From Methanomassiliicoccaceae archaeon (lineage in GTDB: Archaea; Thermoplasmatota; Thermoplasmata; Methanomassiliicoccales; UBA472): a DNA stretch of 5,555 bases. The stretch is from NCBI GenBank assembly GCA_016919565.1, contig JACXTO010000105.1, positions 1 through 5,555 of the forward strand. The letters run 5' to 3'. Shown piece after piece: positions 1-5,457 of the stretch. Each line of letters begins with the position of its first letter. The first letter of the stretch is position 1. Position numbers and translations under genes: made by a program. The notes beneath the pieces were generated by a model. It had not been told where the DNA came from, searched no databases, and was given only the letters and a program-made list of their open reading frames with translations.

Positions 1-665
1 CCGAAATCGAAGAGCACCGCGTCCCCATTGCTCAGCCTCGCGCCACCAGGGCTGTGATGAGGTTCTGCCGAATTGGCCCCGAAGGAGGCGTTGGTCGCGA
101 ACGACGCCGCGCTCGCCCCCCGCTTCTGCATGCGGTAGCTGACCTCAGCCGCCGCCTCGTACTCCGTCATTCCCGGCCTGATGATGTCTGCCAGCTCGTC
201 ACCCACCTCGGCGCCGATGCGGCAGGCATGCCGCATGCGCTCGATCTCCTCGTCGTCCTTTATGGCGCGGGAGGCATCGAGGGAGTCGGTGACGTCGACC
301 AGCTCCGCTTTCGTCAGCTTCTGCAGGTCCCTGAACGCCCGGAAGCTCAGCGCGTTGCCGCTGATCCCCAGCCTTTCTTCGCCTGCCAACGACGTCCTCA
401 GCATCTCGTCCCGCTCCGAGCGTTTGCTGAAGACCGTCAGCTTCGCGTCCGTCGTCCGGGCGCTGGTCTCCTCGAGCAGGGTGGTCAGAAGCTCCACGGA
501 GCCATCACGCCTCAGCACTGCCGCGCAGCCCTCGAAGAGGCCGGAGTCTGCGCCAGTAACGTAGAATAGGGCGAGGTCCAGGTTCGGCTCCTCGCCATTG
601 ATCAGCACGATCGCGTCCACGCCCTCGGGCACGTGCTCGAAGATACTCAGGACCCTTCGCCTCAT
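1..665 (-). CDS. M24-family metallopeptidase (Xaa-Pro aminopeptidase/dipeptidase), C-terminus cut off by window edge
   Basis: Translating the minus strand from the ATG at 665 gives an open frame of 221 codons that is still open at base 1. It has the two-part layout of Xaa-Pro peptidases. Residues 1-130 form an N-terminal creatinase-type domain (FYVTGADSGLFEG at 34-46, then LGISGNALSF at 99-108). The pita-bread domain starts at about 131 with the family signature ASRAIKDDEEIERMRHA (131-147), followed by RPGMTEYEAAAEV (163-175), PHHSPG (202-207) and LFD (218-220). Asp220 matches the first metal-ligand Asp of the family; the remaining ligands (second Asp, His, two Glu) lie outside the window. 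Family members usually run about 340-400 residues, so roughly half is present. The expected role is cytosolic release of N-terminal residues preceding proline, or cleavage of Xaa-Pro dipeptides; the sequence here does not separate the two. The start is supported by AGGTG 7 bases upstream. It may be transcribed separately from the aspartate dehydrogenase gene 76 bases upstream, since a TATA-like element lies between them. Confidence 0.9.
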   Translation of the reverse strand, partial: MRRRVLSIFEHVPEGVDAIVLINGEEPNLDLALFYVTGADSGLFEGCAAVLRRDGSVELLTTLLEETSARTTDAKLTVFSKRSERDEMLRTSLAGEERLGISGNALSFRAFRDLQKLTKAELVDVTDSLDASRAIKDDEEIERMRHACRIGAEVGDELADIIRPGMTEYEAAAEVSYRMQKRGASAASFATNASFGANSAEPHHSPGGARLSNGDAVLFDF

Positions 666-672
666 GAATAAA

Positions 673-677
673 CACCT
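673..677 (-). promoter_or_regulatory. Ribosome binding site of the M24 peptidase gene
   Basis: On the minus strand AGGTG sits 7 bases before the ATG at 665. It matches the archaeal anti-Shine-Dalgarno complement GGAGGTG and supports that start over other in-frame starts. Confidence 0.5.
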
Positions 678-700
678 TTGACTGCAAAACGGAGGTTGGT

Positions 701-709
701 CTTTTAATC
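701..709 (-). promoter_or_regulatory. Possible TATA box for the M24 peptidase gene
   Basis: The minus strand reads GATTAAAAG here, an A/T-rich island in otherwise GC-rich sequence. With an archaeal spacing of about 26 bases, transcription would start near 679. This would leave a short leader of about a dozen bases carrying the AGGTG ribosome site. Read by eye only. Confidence 0.35.
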
Positions 710-741
710 ATTTTGTCATCTTGGATGAGCAGGAACGACCA

Positions 742-1560
742 TCAGACGCCGATCCAACGATTGGCGACGATGCTCTTGAGCGCTGCCACCGCGGACAATG
801 CCGCCAGGTAGCTGGTCGAAGGGTTGGTGGGGAAAGGAGTGTTATTGGTCTCCGCCCTGATCTCGCCGAACGGCCCCTTGGCGATCAACAGGTGCGAATT
901 GGTACGGGTATCCGGGTCGCACACTAGCGTGATCCTGGTCTTCTCGAAGCCGACCCCGAGCATGCTCACCGTCGCCGCCACGTTGATGTTCTTGGGGAAA
1001 AGCCGCAGCACCTCGCGCGCCGGACCGTCGTACAGCACCGTCGGCTCGGTAAGGCTGCCAAGGTCGATCTTCTTATCGATCAGATATGGAACGTTCCTGA
1101 AGATCTCCGGCCCTTTGGTGGTGATGAGACGGACCTCATCGATCTGGCTCGAGGCCGCGGAGCGCAGACCGTCCGTGCCGCACACCGCGCCGGAGGGGAT
1201 GAAAAGCCTTCCGCGCTTCTTCTTGGACAGCTCGAAGCATCGCTCCCTGAGGGCGTCAGACTCGAAGGCGCCGGCGCTCATCACCATTATGTCCCGCCCC
1301 CTCTCCAGGCAGATGGGCGCGAACTTCCTTACCGCCTCTTGGCTTGCCGCCTCCACCACCAGCTCGACATCGTCCATGGCGTGAAGGATGGAATCATCGT
1401 CGAAGCGGATGTAGCTCGACTTGGCGTGCTCGTTCACCATCGCCTTGGCCTTCTCCTCGACCTTGTCGGTGAGGTAGATGCGATCGATCTCCTCCATTGA
1501 ACCGGCCGCGGTCGCTAGGACGTTCCCGATCGAGCCACAGCCAATGATGAGCAGTCGCAT
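742..1560 (-). CDS. nadX: L-aspartate dehydrogenase (NAD biosynthesis)
   Basis: The 272-residue product fits the L-aspartate dehydrogenase family, which oxidises L-aspartate to iminoaspartate with NAD(P)+. In organisms lacking aspartate oxidase, iminoaspartate then goes to NadA and NadC for NAD synthesis. The N-terminus is a Rossmann fold with GCGSIG at 7-12. An acidic residue at the end of the second strand (Asp32 in IYLTDK) suggests NAD preference, which is inference. Family signatures follow: MSAGAF (94-99), PSGAVCGTDGL (122-132), FPKNINVAAT (188-197), NSH at 221-223 and NPSTSYLAALSA (246-257). His223 lies 49 residues from the C-terminus, matching the place of the catalytic His in characterised family members. 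I chose the ATG at 1560 because it puts the glycine motif right at the N-terminus. A TTG at 1581 would add seven residues with no obvious purpose. It is transcribed away from the archease gene. The call is firm; the physiological direction (biosynthetic or catabolic) is inferred. Confidence 0.92.
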   Translation of the reverse strand: MRLLIIGCGSIGNVLATAAGSMEEIDRIYLTDKVEEKAKAMVNEHAKSSYIRFDDDSILHAMDDVELVVEAASQEAVRKFAPICLERGRDIMVMSAGAFESDALRERCFELSKKKRGRLFIPSGAVCGTDGLRSAASSQIDEVRLITTKGPEIFRNVPYLIDKKIDLGSLTEPTVLYDGPAREVLRLFPKNINVAATVSMLGVGFEKTRITLVCDPDTRTNSHLLIAKGPFGEIRAETNNTPFPTNPSTSYLAALSAVAALKSIVANRWIGV

Positions 1561-1584
1561 AGCGATTCTGCCAAAATACAATCA

Positions 1585-1593
1585 ACCTAATAG
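1585..1593 (-). promoter_or_regulatory. Weak candidate TATA box for nadX
   Basis: The minus strand reads CTATTAGGT, centred about 29 bases before the ATG at 1560. That would give a start of transcription at or just upstream of the start codon. No Shine-Dalgarno-like motif is close to the ATG, which agrees with a leaderless message, but the match to an archaeal TATA consensus is modest. Confidence 0.25.
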
Positions 1594-1621
1594 AGTTATT
1601 CACCTGCGGCCGTGCAAAACC

Positions 1622-1629
1622 GTATTAAG
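1622..1629 (+). promoter_or_regulatory. Candidate TATA box of the archease operon
   Basis: GTATTAAG is centred about 27 bases before the A of the archease ATG (1653), preceded by a purine-rich GCAAAAC stretch that could act as a BRE. The spacing predicts transcription starting at or next to the start codon, that is, a leaderless mRNA for the first gene of the operon. GGAG at 1637-1640 lies 12 bases from the ATG, too far to be a convincing ribosome site. Confidence 0.4.
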
Positions 1630-1652
1630 CTCGGCTGGAGTATGCACCATGG

Positions 1653-2057
1653 ATGCGCTACGAACTCCTGGAACACACCGCGGACGTGATGATGAAGGCG
1701 CACGGGAAGGACTTGGAGGAGTGCTTCGCCAACGCCGCCTACGCGCTCTGGGACCAGATAACCGATGTCTCGAAGGTCAGCACGGCCGAGGAGGTCAGCC
1801 TCACGGTTTCTGGCCACGACAACGAATCATTGCTGTACAACTTCCTCTCCGAGTTCCTGTTCATCCGCGACGCCAAGCGCCTGCTGCTGAGCGAGTTCCA
1901 AGTCAGGATCGAGGGGACGAGCCTCCAGTGCACCGCCAGGGGCGAGAGGTTCGATCCGAAGAGACACGCCTACCGCCACGACGTGAAAGCGATCACCTAC
2001 CACATGCTGGAAGTGAACACCGAGGAGCCGTCGGTGACGGTGATACTGGACATCTGA
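1653..2057 (+). CDS. Archease (RtcB tRNA-splicing ligase cofactor)
   Basis: The 134-residue product matches archease end to end and is of normal length for the family. Archease helps the RNA ligase RtcB take up GTP and Mn2+ and lets it turn over repeatedly during joining of tRNA halves after intron removal. Visible family signatures are YELLEHTAD at 3-11, LYNFLSEFLF at 61-70, VKAITYHMLEV at 111-121 and the C-terminal VTVILDI at 128-134. Asp11, Asp133 and the terminal Ile carboxylate correspond to the metal site described in archaeal archease. The ATG at 1653 is preferred because the family begins within a few residues of the HTAD motif. An ATG at 1649 is in another frame. It is the first gene of a four-gene run, and RtcB itself is not in the window. 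The gene name is unambiguous, but its link to the downstream genes is not explained by known function. Confidence 0.95.
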   Translation: MRYELLEHTADVMMKAHGKDLEECFANAAYALWDQITDVSKVSTAEEVSLTVSGHDNESLLYNFLSEFLFIRDAKRLLLSEFQVRIEGTSLQCTARGERFDPKRHAYRHDVKAITYHMLEVNTEEPSVTVILDI

Positions 2058-2061
2058 GGTG
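2055..2061 (+). promoter_or_regulatory. Ribosome binding site overlapping the archease stop codon
   Basis: TGAGGTG contains the archease TGA stop and a GAGGTG Shine-Dalgarno-like motif 3-5 bases before the ATG at 2065. It argues for the ATG at 2065 rather than the in-frame GTG at 2059, which lies inside the motif, and suggests translational coupling. Confidence 0.5.
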
Positions 2062-2064
2062 CCC

Positions 2065-3024
2065 ATGAAAGCTTCAGCCATAGCCTATCCGATCCAGGGC
2101 CTGATAAAATACCACGGACTGAGGGATGAGCGGCTGCGATTGCCATTCCATGACTCCATCTCCGTCTGCACGGCACCCATCAGGACCTTGACAACGATCG
2201 AGTTCGGCCATAAGGACGACAGCGCCGCCTTCGACGGCAACGCCGCCCGAGGGCGCGATATGGAGCGGATATTGGCCGTCGTCGAACCGCTCCGCCAACT
2301 GGCCAAGGAGAGGTCCGGTTTCAAGATGATCTCGGAGAACTCGTTCCAATCCAACATCGGCCTGGGAGCCTCAGCCTCCGGCTTCGCGGCACTGGCCGTT
2401 GCCGCTGCTAAGGCCCTGGACCTCAAGCTCAGCCCCGAGGAGATCTCGCGCTATGCCAGGCGCGGCGCCGGTTCGGCCTCGAGGGCGGTCACCGGTGGCT
2501 TCTCGCGCTGGTACGCCGGCAGCGGGGACGAGGACAGTTACTCCCGGCAGCTGGCCGGGCCGGAGCAGCTCGACATGGGCATCATAGCGGCCCTGATCCC
2601 GGCGCACAAGTTCACCGACAACGCGCACAAGGACGTGGTCACCTCTCCCTTCTTCCGGGCGAGATTGGAGTACGTCGTGGAAGCGCTGGATAAGATGGAG
2701 AAGGCGATCTACGCGCGGGACATCGATCGCATCTGCTCCCTGGCAGAGACCGATACCCTGCTATTGCATGGCATCACCATGACCGGCATCGACGAGCACT
2801 TCCTCTGGCGCCCGGAAACTGTAAAAGTCATCCTGGAGGTCAAGAAGATGCGCTCGGAGGGCCTGAGGGCGTACTTCTCCATCGACACCGGCGCGACCGT
2901 CTACGTCAATTGCCCGCTGGCGGCGAGGAAGGAGGTGCGGTCGCGAATCGAGGCCTTGGGGATAGGGACGATCGAATGCAGCGTCGGCGAAGCGTCCAAG
3001 ATCGTGGACGAACATTTATTCTGA
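2065..3024 (+). CDS. mvaD: Mevalonate-phosphate decarboxylase family protein (GHMP superfamily)
   Basis: The 319-residue product has the layout of the mevalonate diphosphate decarboxylase family, which uses ATP to decarboxylate a mevalonate phosphate on the way to isopentenyl units for archaeal lipids. The N-terminal motif reads PIQGLIKYHG (9-18) followed by LPFHDSISV (26-34). The GHMP phosphate-binding loop is SNIGLGASASGFAAL (96-110). GSASR at 136-140 supplies Ser137 and Arg140, and FSIDTGATVYVN at 271-282 supplies Asp274. These three appear to match Ser, Arg and Asp of the active site in the classical yeast enzyme. The N-terminal motif departs from the classical NIAxIKYWGK pattern, keeping Lys15 but losing the Asn. 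It resembles, from memory, the haloarchaeal protein shown to act on mevalonate 5-phosphate. The substrate could therefore be mevalonate 5-phosphate (followed by isopentenyl phosphate kinase), the 3,5-bisphosphate as in Thermoplasma, or the 5-diphosphate. The family call is firm; the substrate is open. It lies 7 bases after archease. Confidence 0.88.
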   Translation: MKASAIAYPIQGLIKYHGLRDERLRLPFHDSISVCTAPIRTLTTIEFGHKDDSAAFDGNAARGRDMERILAVVEPLRQLAKERSGFKMISENSFQSNIGLGASASGFAALAVAAAKALDLKLSPEEISRYARRGAGSASRAVTGGFSRWYAGSGDEDSYSRQLAGPEQLDMGIIAALIPAHKFTDNAHKDVVTSPFFRARLEYVVEALDKMEKAIYARDIDRICSLAETDTLLLHGITMTGIDEHFLWRPETVKVILEVKKMRSEGLRAYFSIDTGATVYVNCPLAARKEVRSRIEALGIGTIECSVGEASKIVDEHLF

Positions 3025-3033
3025 TGAGTACTT

Positions 3034-3039
3034 GAGGAG
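3034..3039 (+). promoter_or_regulatory. Ribosome binding site of the formyltransferase-fold gene
   Basis: GAGGAG lies 7 bases before the ATG at 3047. It decides the start: the in-frame TTG at 3032 overlaps this motif, and the ATG at 3042 is out of frame. Confidence 0.65.
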
Positions 3040-3046
3040 CGATGCG

Positions 3047-3886
3047 ATGACACTGAATCTGGGATGGTTCTCCAGCGGCCGGGACGAATCAGCGCGCGCC
3101 CTACTCTCCAGCATCGCCAAGAAGAGGGACGATGGGTCCCTGGACATCACGATCGGGTTCGTGTTCTGCAACTGGGAGGTGGACGAGGAGCCCCAGCACC
3201 CCGATTACGCGCAGAGGCAGAGGTTCTTCCAGCTGGTGCGCGAGCTGGGTATCCCCCTTATCACGCTGTCGTGGAAGCGATTCCGGGACAGCCTCAAGAG
3301 CGGTTCGAAGGAAGAGTGGCGGGCGGCATACGGCGAGATGATGCGCACCCTGTTGGAGGGGACGCCCTTCGACATTGGCATCATGGCCGGGTACAACCTC
3401 TGGATGGACAGGGATACCTGCGCTCGGTATTCCGTGCTGAACCTGTACCCGAGCCTGCCCGGTGGCTCGCTGGGAACGGCGCAAGAAGCGATCTGGCAGG
3501 TCATCGTCCAGAAGGCCAGCCGGCACGGCCTCACCGTCCGGCTCTGCTCTCCCGAGCAGGAGGAGGGCATTCCGCTCAGTTGTTGCTCCTTCCCCATCCA
3601 GACGCCGGAATACAAGCCGCTCTGGGAGCAGTTCGAGACATCGACTGGCAGGCGAACTGTCGAGACGATCTCGAAGGACGACGCGGAAGGGTCCGCTTTG
3701 TTCAGAAGGATCAGCCACGAGGTCACGGCGAGGGAACCTCCGCTTCTCACTTATACCATAAAGATGCTTGCGGAAGGTACCGTGACTATCATCAATGGAA
3801 GGGTACATGAAGGGGATAGTCTAAGGAAGAACGCAATCGATCTGAGCGATATGATCGATCAGGCGATAGCGAAAGGAGATCACTGA
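3047..3886 (+). CDS. Formyltransferase-fold protein (PurN-like) with altered catalytic residues
   Basis: The 279-residue product resembles the formyl transferase domain of phosphoribosylglycinamide formyltransferase (PurN, which moves a formyl group from 10-formyltetrahydrofolate) over about residues 1-185. LGWFSSGRD at 4-12 is in the place of the nucleotide-binding start of PurN. Next come GFVFCNW (37-43), a 'GIPLITL' strand (68-74), DIGIMAGYNLWM (109-120, like the AGFMRIL segment) and LNLYPSLPGG (131-140, like NIHPSLLP). Aligned by eye, Asn132 matches PurN Asn106. The catalytic His108 is Tyr134, the catalytic Asp144 is Glu172, and His137 is Arg165. About 95 further residues (185-279) are not part of minimal PurN and I do not recognise them. 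The start at 3047 is set by GAGGAG at 3034-3039. It sits 22 bases after the decarboxylase gene and its stop abuts the next ATG, so it is almost certainly co-transcribed. Automated annotation may call it PurN, but purine synthesis should not be assumed. Fold confidence is good; function is unknown. Confidence 0.78.
   Translation: MTLNLGWFSSGRDESARALLSSIAKKRDDGSLDITIGFVFCNWEVDEEPQHPDYAQRQRFFQLVRELGIPLITLSWKRFRDSLKSGSKEEWRAAYGEMMRTLLEGTPFDIGIMAGYNLWMDRDTCARYSVLNLYPSLPGGSLGTAQEAIWQVIVQKASRHGLTVRLCSPEQEEGIPLSCCSFPIQTPEYKPLWEQFETSTGRRTVETISKDDAEGSALFRRISHEVTAREPPLLTYTIKMLAEGTVTIINGRVHEGDSLRKNAIDLSDMIDQAIAKGDH
3875..3878 (+). promoter_or_regulatory. Ribosome binding site of the HAD-like gene
   Basis: GGAG (within AAAGGAGATCA) lies 8 bases before the ATG at 3887, inside the last codons of the preceding gene. 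The stop TGA at 3884-3886 directly abuts the ATG, a typical layout for coupled translation. Confidence 0.65.
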
Positions 3887-4993
3887 ATGGACTTTGAAGG
3901 GTTGGAGGAGGTCGTGGCCTACGAAGGCAAACAGCTCATCATCAACATGGATGGGCCGATCACCACCAACGACAACGCCTTCGACCTTTGCGAGCATTTC
4001 ATTCACGACGGAGCCAGGCTCTATGCCATGCTGAGCTGCTATGACCGCCTGGTCTCCAAGGGGCGCAGGAATAACAGGTCCCGGGTAGGAGGCAAGATGC
4101 AGCTAGCACTTCCGTTCCTCCGGGCCTACGGCGTGAACGATTCCAAGATGCACGAGTTCTCTCGCTCGCACATCAAGATGATGCCAGGGGCCGCCAAGAC
4201 CATGCGCTTCGTCCAGGAGCTGATGGCGTCCTTCGTCGTTTCGGCATCGTACGAGCATCATGTCAGCGAGGTCTGCGAACAGATCGGCTTCCCCTACGAG
4301 AACTCGTACTGCATGAAGCTGAGCATGGACTCGGTCCAGATGGACGATTGGGAGGCCGAACTGTTGAAGAACTACGCCAGGGAGATCGTCGCTCTCCCGC
4401 CGATCGAGATCCCAAGGGATGCGCGCGTGCCTGCCGACCTGAGCCCCCGCGACCAATCGACCATCGAGCGCCTGGAAGACATCTTCACCAAGGAGATCAG
4501 CGATCTGAACGCCTTCAGGCTGGTGACCGAGGTGGTCGCGATCGGAGCGGACGAGAAGGCCGCCGACCTGCTGGACATCTGCAAGAAGACTGGTGTCGGG
4601 CTAGAGGACACGATGTACGTCGGGAGCGACGCCACCGATGTCTTGGCGCTCCAGCTCGTGAGCAGGGGGGGCGGGCTCTCCATAGCGTTCAACGGCAGCT
4701 CCGAGGCGGCCAGGGAGGCGGAGGCTCGAATCGTCTCGGATAATTCGGTCGTGACATCCGTCATCTGCGAGGCGTTCTACAAGTCCGGAAAGGACGCGGT
4801 GATGTCCCTGGTCGACGATTGGAGCATCCCTCACATCAATGACTCGGGATTCGTGCACGACTACCTTGTCCGGGAACTGTCGCGGGTGTTCCCCCAAGGG
4901 TTGCCCAGGGTGGAGAGGGCCAGGATGGGCTACCTTGACAGGCGCGTCGAGGGCCATGTCGCCTCCAGACAGAATAGCAAGGGAACCGGTTGA
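3887..4993 (+). CDS. HAD-like protein of the archaeal EhaR-type family, nucleophile Asp replaced
   Basis: The 368-residue product has a HAD-like framework. It resembles the archaeal predicted phosphohydrolases annotated in methanogens as energy-converting hydrogenase A subunit R; this is recognised from memory of motifs, not a search. Motif I region: LIINMDGPITTNDNAF (17-32). Motif II: FVVSASYEHH (116-125) with Ser119. Motif III: Lys224 in ADEKAADLL. Motif IV: MYVGSDATDVLAL (243-255), then GGGLSIAFNG (261-270). The HAD nucleophile, normally the first Asp of DxD, is Asn20 here, while the second position is Asp22. In motif IV the usual GDxxxD reads GSDATD, so the first acidic position is Ser247, with Asp248 next to it and Asp251 kept. 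The residues between motifs I and II (about 33-115) form the expected cap. The C-terminal 45 residues are rich in Arg. It may be a non-catalytic or altered member that still binds a phosphorylated ligand. No hydrogenase gene is in the window. It is the last gene of the run. Confidence 0.75.
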   Translation: MDFEGLEEVVAYEGKQLIINMDGPITTNDNAFDLCEHFIHDGARLYAMLSCYDRLVSKGRRNNRSRVGGKMQLALPFLRAYGVNDSKMHEFSRSHIKMMPGAAKTMRFVQELMASFVVSASYEHHVSEVCEQIGFPYENSYCMKLSMDSVQMDDWEAELLKNYAREIVALPPIEIPRDARVPADLSPRDQSTIERLEDIFTKEISDLNAFRLVTEVVAIGADEKAADLLDICKKTGVGLEDTMYVGSDATDVLALQLVSRGGGLSIAFNGSSEAAREAEARIVSDNSVVTSVICEAFYKSGKDAVMSLVDDWSIPHINDSGFVHDYLVRELSRVFPQGLPRVERARMGYLDRRVEGHVASRQNSKGTG

Positions 4994-5025
4994 TTTTGAT
5001 TGAACGTCAGCGTTTCAGGTGGAAC
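4994..5025. other. Short convergent intergenic region, possible T-rich terminator
   Basis: These 32 bases lie between the converging ends of the HAD-like gene and the CBS gene. On the plus strand TTTTGATTG follows the stop directly and could be a weak archaeal T-tract terminator. No clear hairpin is visible, and nothing comparable is seen for the minus-strand gene, so readthrough into the opposite gene is possible. Confidence 0.3.
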
Positions 5026-5457
5026 TCATTCTTCTTCGAACTCGAGAAATCGCATCACGTCCCCTCGGGAGATGATGCCGACAAGCTCCTCGCCGTCCAC
5101 CACTGGCATGCTCCGCAGCTTGCCCTCCACCATGGACTCGACCGCCTGGCGGATGCTTTCGTTCGGCCCGACGCTCTCAACGTCCTTGGTCATGATGTCA
5201 TCCACCTTGTCCACCAGGACGTTCAGGTAGTTCGCCCTGGTGAAGCTGCGCTCGACGACGAAGGGGCGCAGGAGGTCGAGCTTAGTCACCACCCCGATCA
5301 GCTTTCCGTCCCTGACCACCGGGAACATGTTGAAATCGTTCTCCTCGAAGATCGCCAGGAGGTCCTTCAGGCTGGTCTGCGAAGCCACGCTGAAGACCTT
5401 GGTCGACATGGCCTCCCGGACCAGCGCATCCCTCATTCTTTTCTTTCCCATTTCCAT
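5026..5457 (-). CDS. Tandem CBS-domain protein
   Basis: The 143-residue product is little more than a pair of CBS motifs (a Bateman module), which typically binds adenosine-containing ligands and regulates a partner enzyme or transporter. The first CBS covers about residues 13-68: VREAMSTKVFSVA, then FPVVRDGKLIGVVTKLDLL at 45-63. The second covers about 84-138: VDDIMTKDVESV, then MPVVDGEELVGIISRGDVM at 117-135. Between them lies a loop of about 15 residues, RSFTRANYLNV. There is no DNA-binding, transporter or enzyme domain and no membrane segment, so it must act through a partner or as a stand-alone sensor. The acidic end (FLEFEEE) is intact. The start is uncertain: ATGs at 5457, 5451 and 5436 are all in frame. 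5457 is the longest, and an AT-containing stretch lies about 26 bases upstream of it. It converges on the four-gene run and is not part of it. Confidence 0.9.
   Translation of the reverse strand: MEMGKKRMRDALVREAMSTKVFSVASQTSLKDLLAIFEENDFNMFPVVRDGKLIGVVTKLDLLRPFVVERSFTRANYLNVLVDKVDDIMTKDVESVGPNESIRQAVESMVEGKLRSMPVVDGEELVGIISRGDVMRFLEFEEE

Larger units (their letters stand above)
1561..1652. promoter_or_regulatory. Divergent promoter region between nadX and the archease operon
   Basis: These 92 bases separate two genes read in opposite directions, so both promoters must lie here or overlap the flanking starts. The middle (about 1574-1600) is clearly A/T-richer than the flanking genes. No strong ribosome site precedes either gene, which suggests leaderless or nearly leaderless transcripts. 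I saw no convincing inverted repeat that would mark a repressor site. Confidence 0.6.

Noticed and set aside
54..569. Long plus-strand frames over the M24 peptidase (54-569 and 181-564)
   Set aside because: Antisense to a frame with clear M24 signatures (IKDDEEIERMR, PHHSPG). Their translations are Arg/Ser-rich with no recognisable motif, as expected of shadows in GC-rich DNA.
824..1384. 186-codon plus-strand frame inside nadX
   Set aside because: Lies antisense to the aspartate dehydrogenase, whose motifs run across the whole span. No ribosome site and no recognisable domain.
1561..1581. Upstream TTG start for nadX at 1581
   Set aside because: It would add MYFGRIA before a Rossmann motif that normally starts at the extreme N-terminus, and would use a rarer start codon.
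3032..3046. TTG start at 3032 for the formyltransferase-fold gene
   Set aside because: The TTG overlaps the GAGGAG ribosome site that sits 7 bases before the ATG at 3047, so the extra five codons are very unlikely to be translated.
3101..3808. 235-codon minus-strand and 248-codon plus-strand frames in the formyltransferase-fold gene
   Set aside because: Both overlap a frame with clear family motifs and an RBS-supported start. Their translations are low-complexity Arg/Ala/Gly-rich shadows.
3887..4993. Calling the HAD-like gene a true hydrogenase subunit
   Set aside because: The hydrogenase name comes only from gene neighbourhoods in other archaea. No hydrogenase, ferredoxin or membrane subunit gene is in this window, and the protein is a soluble HAD-like fold.
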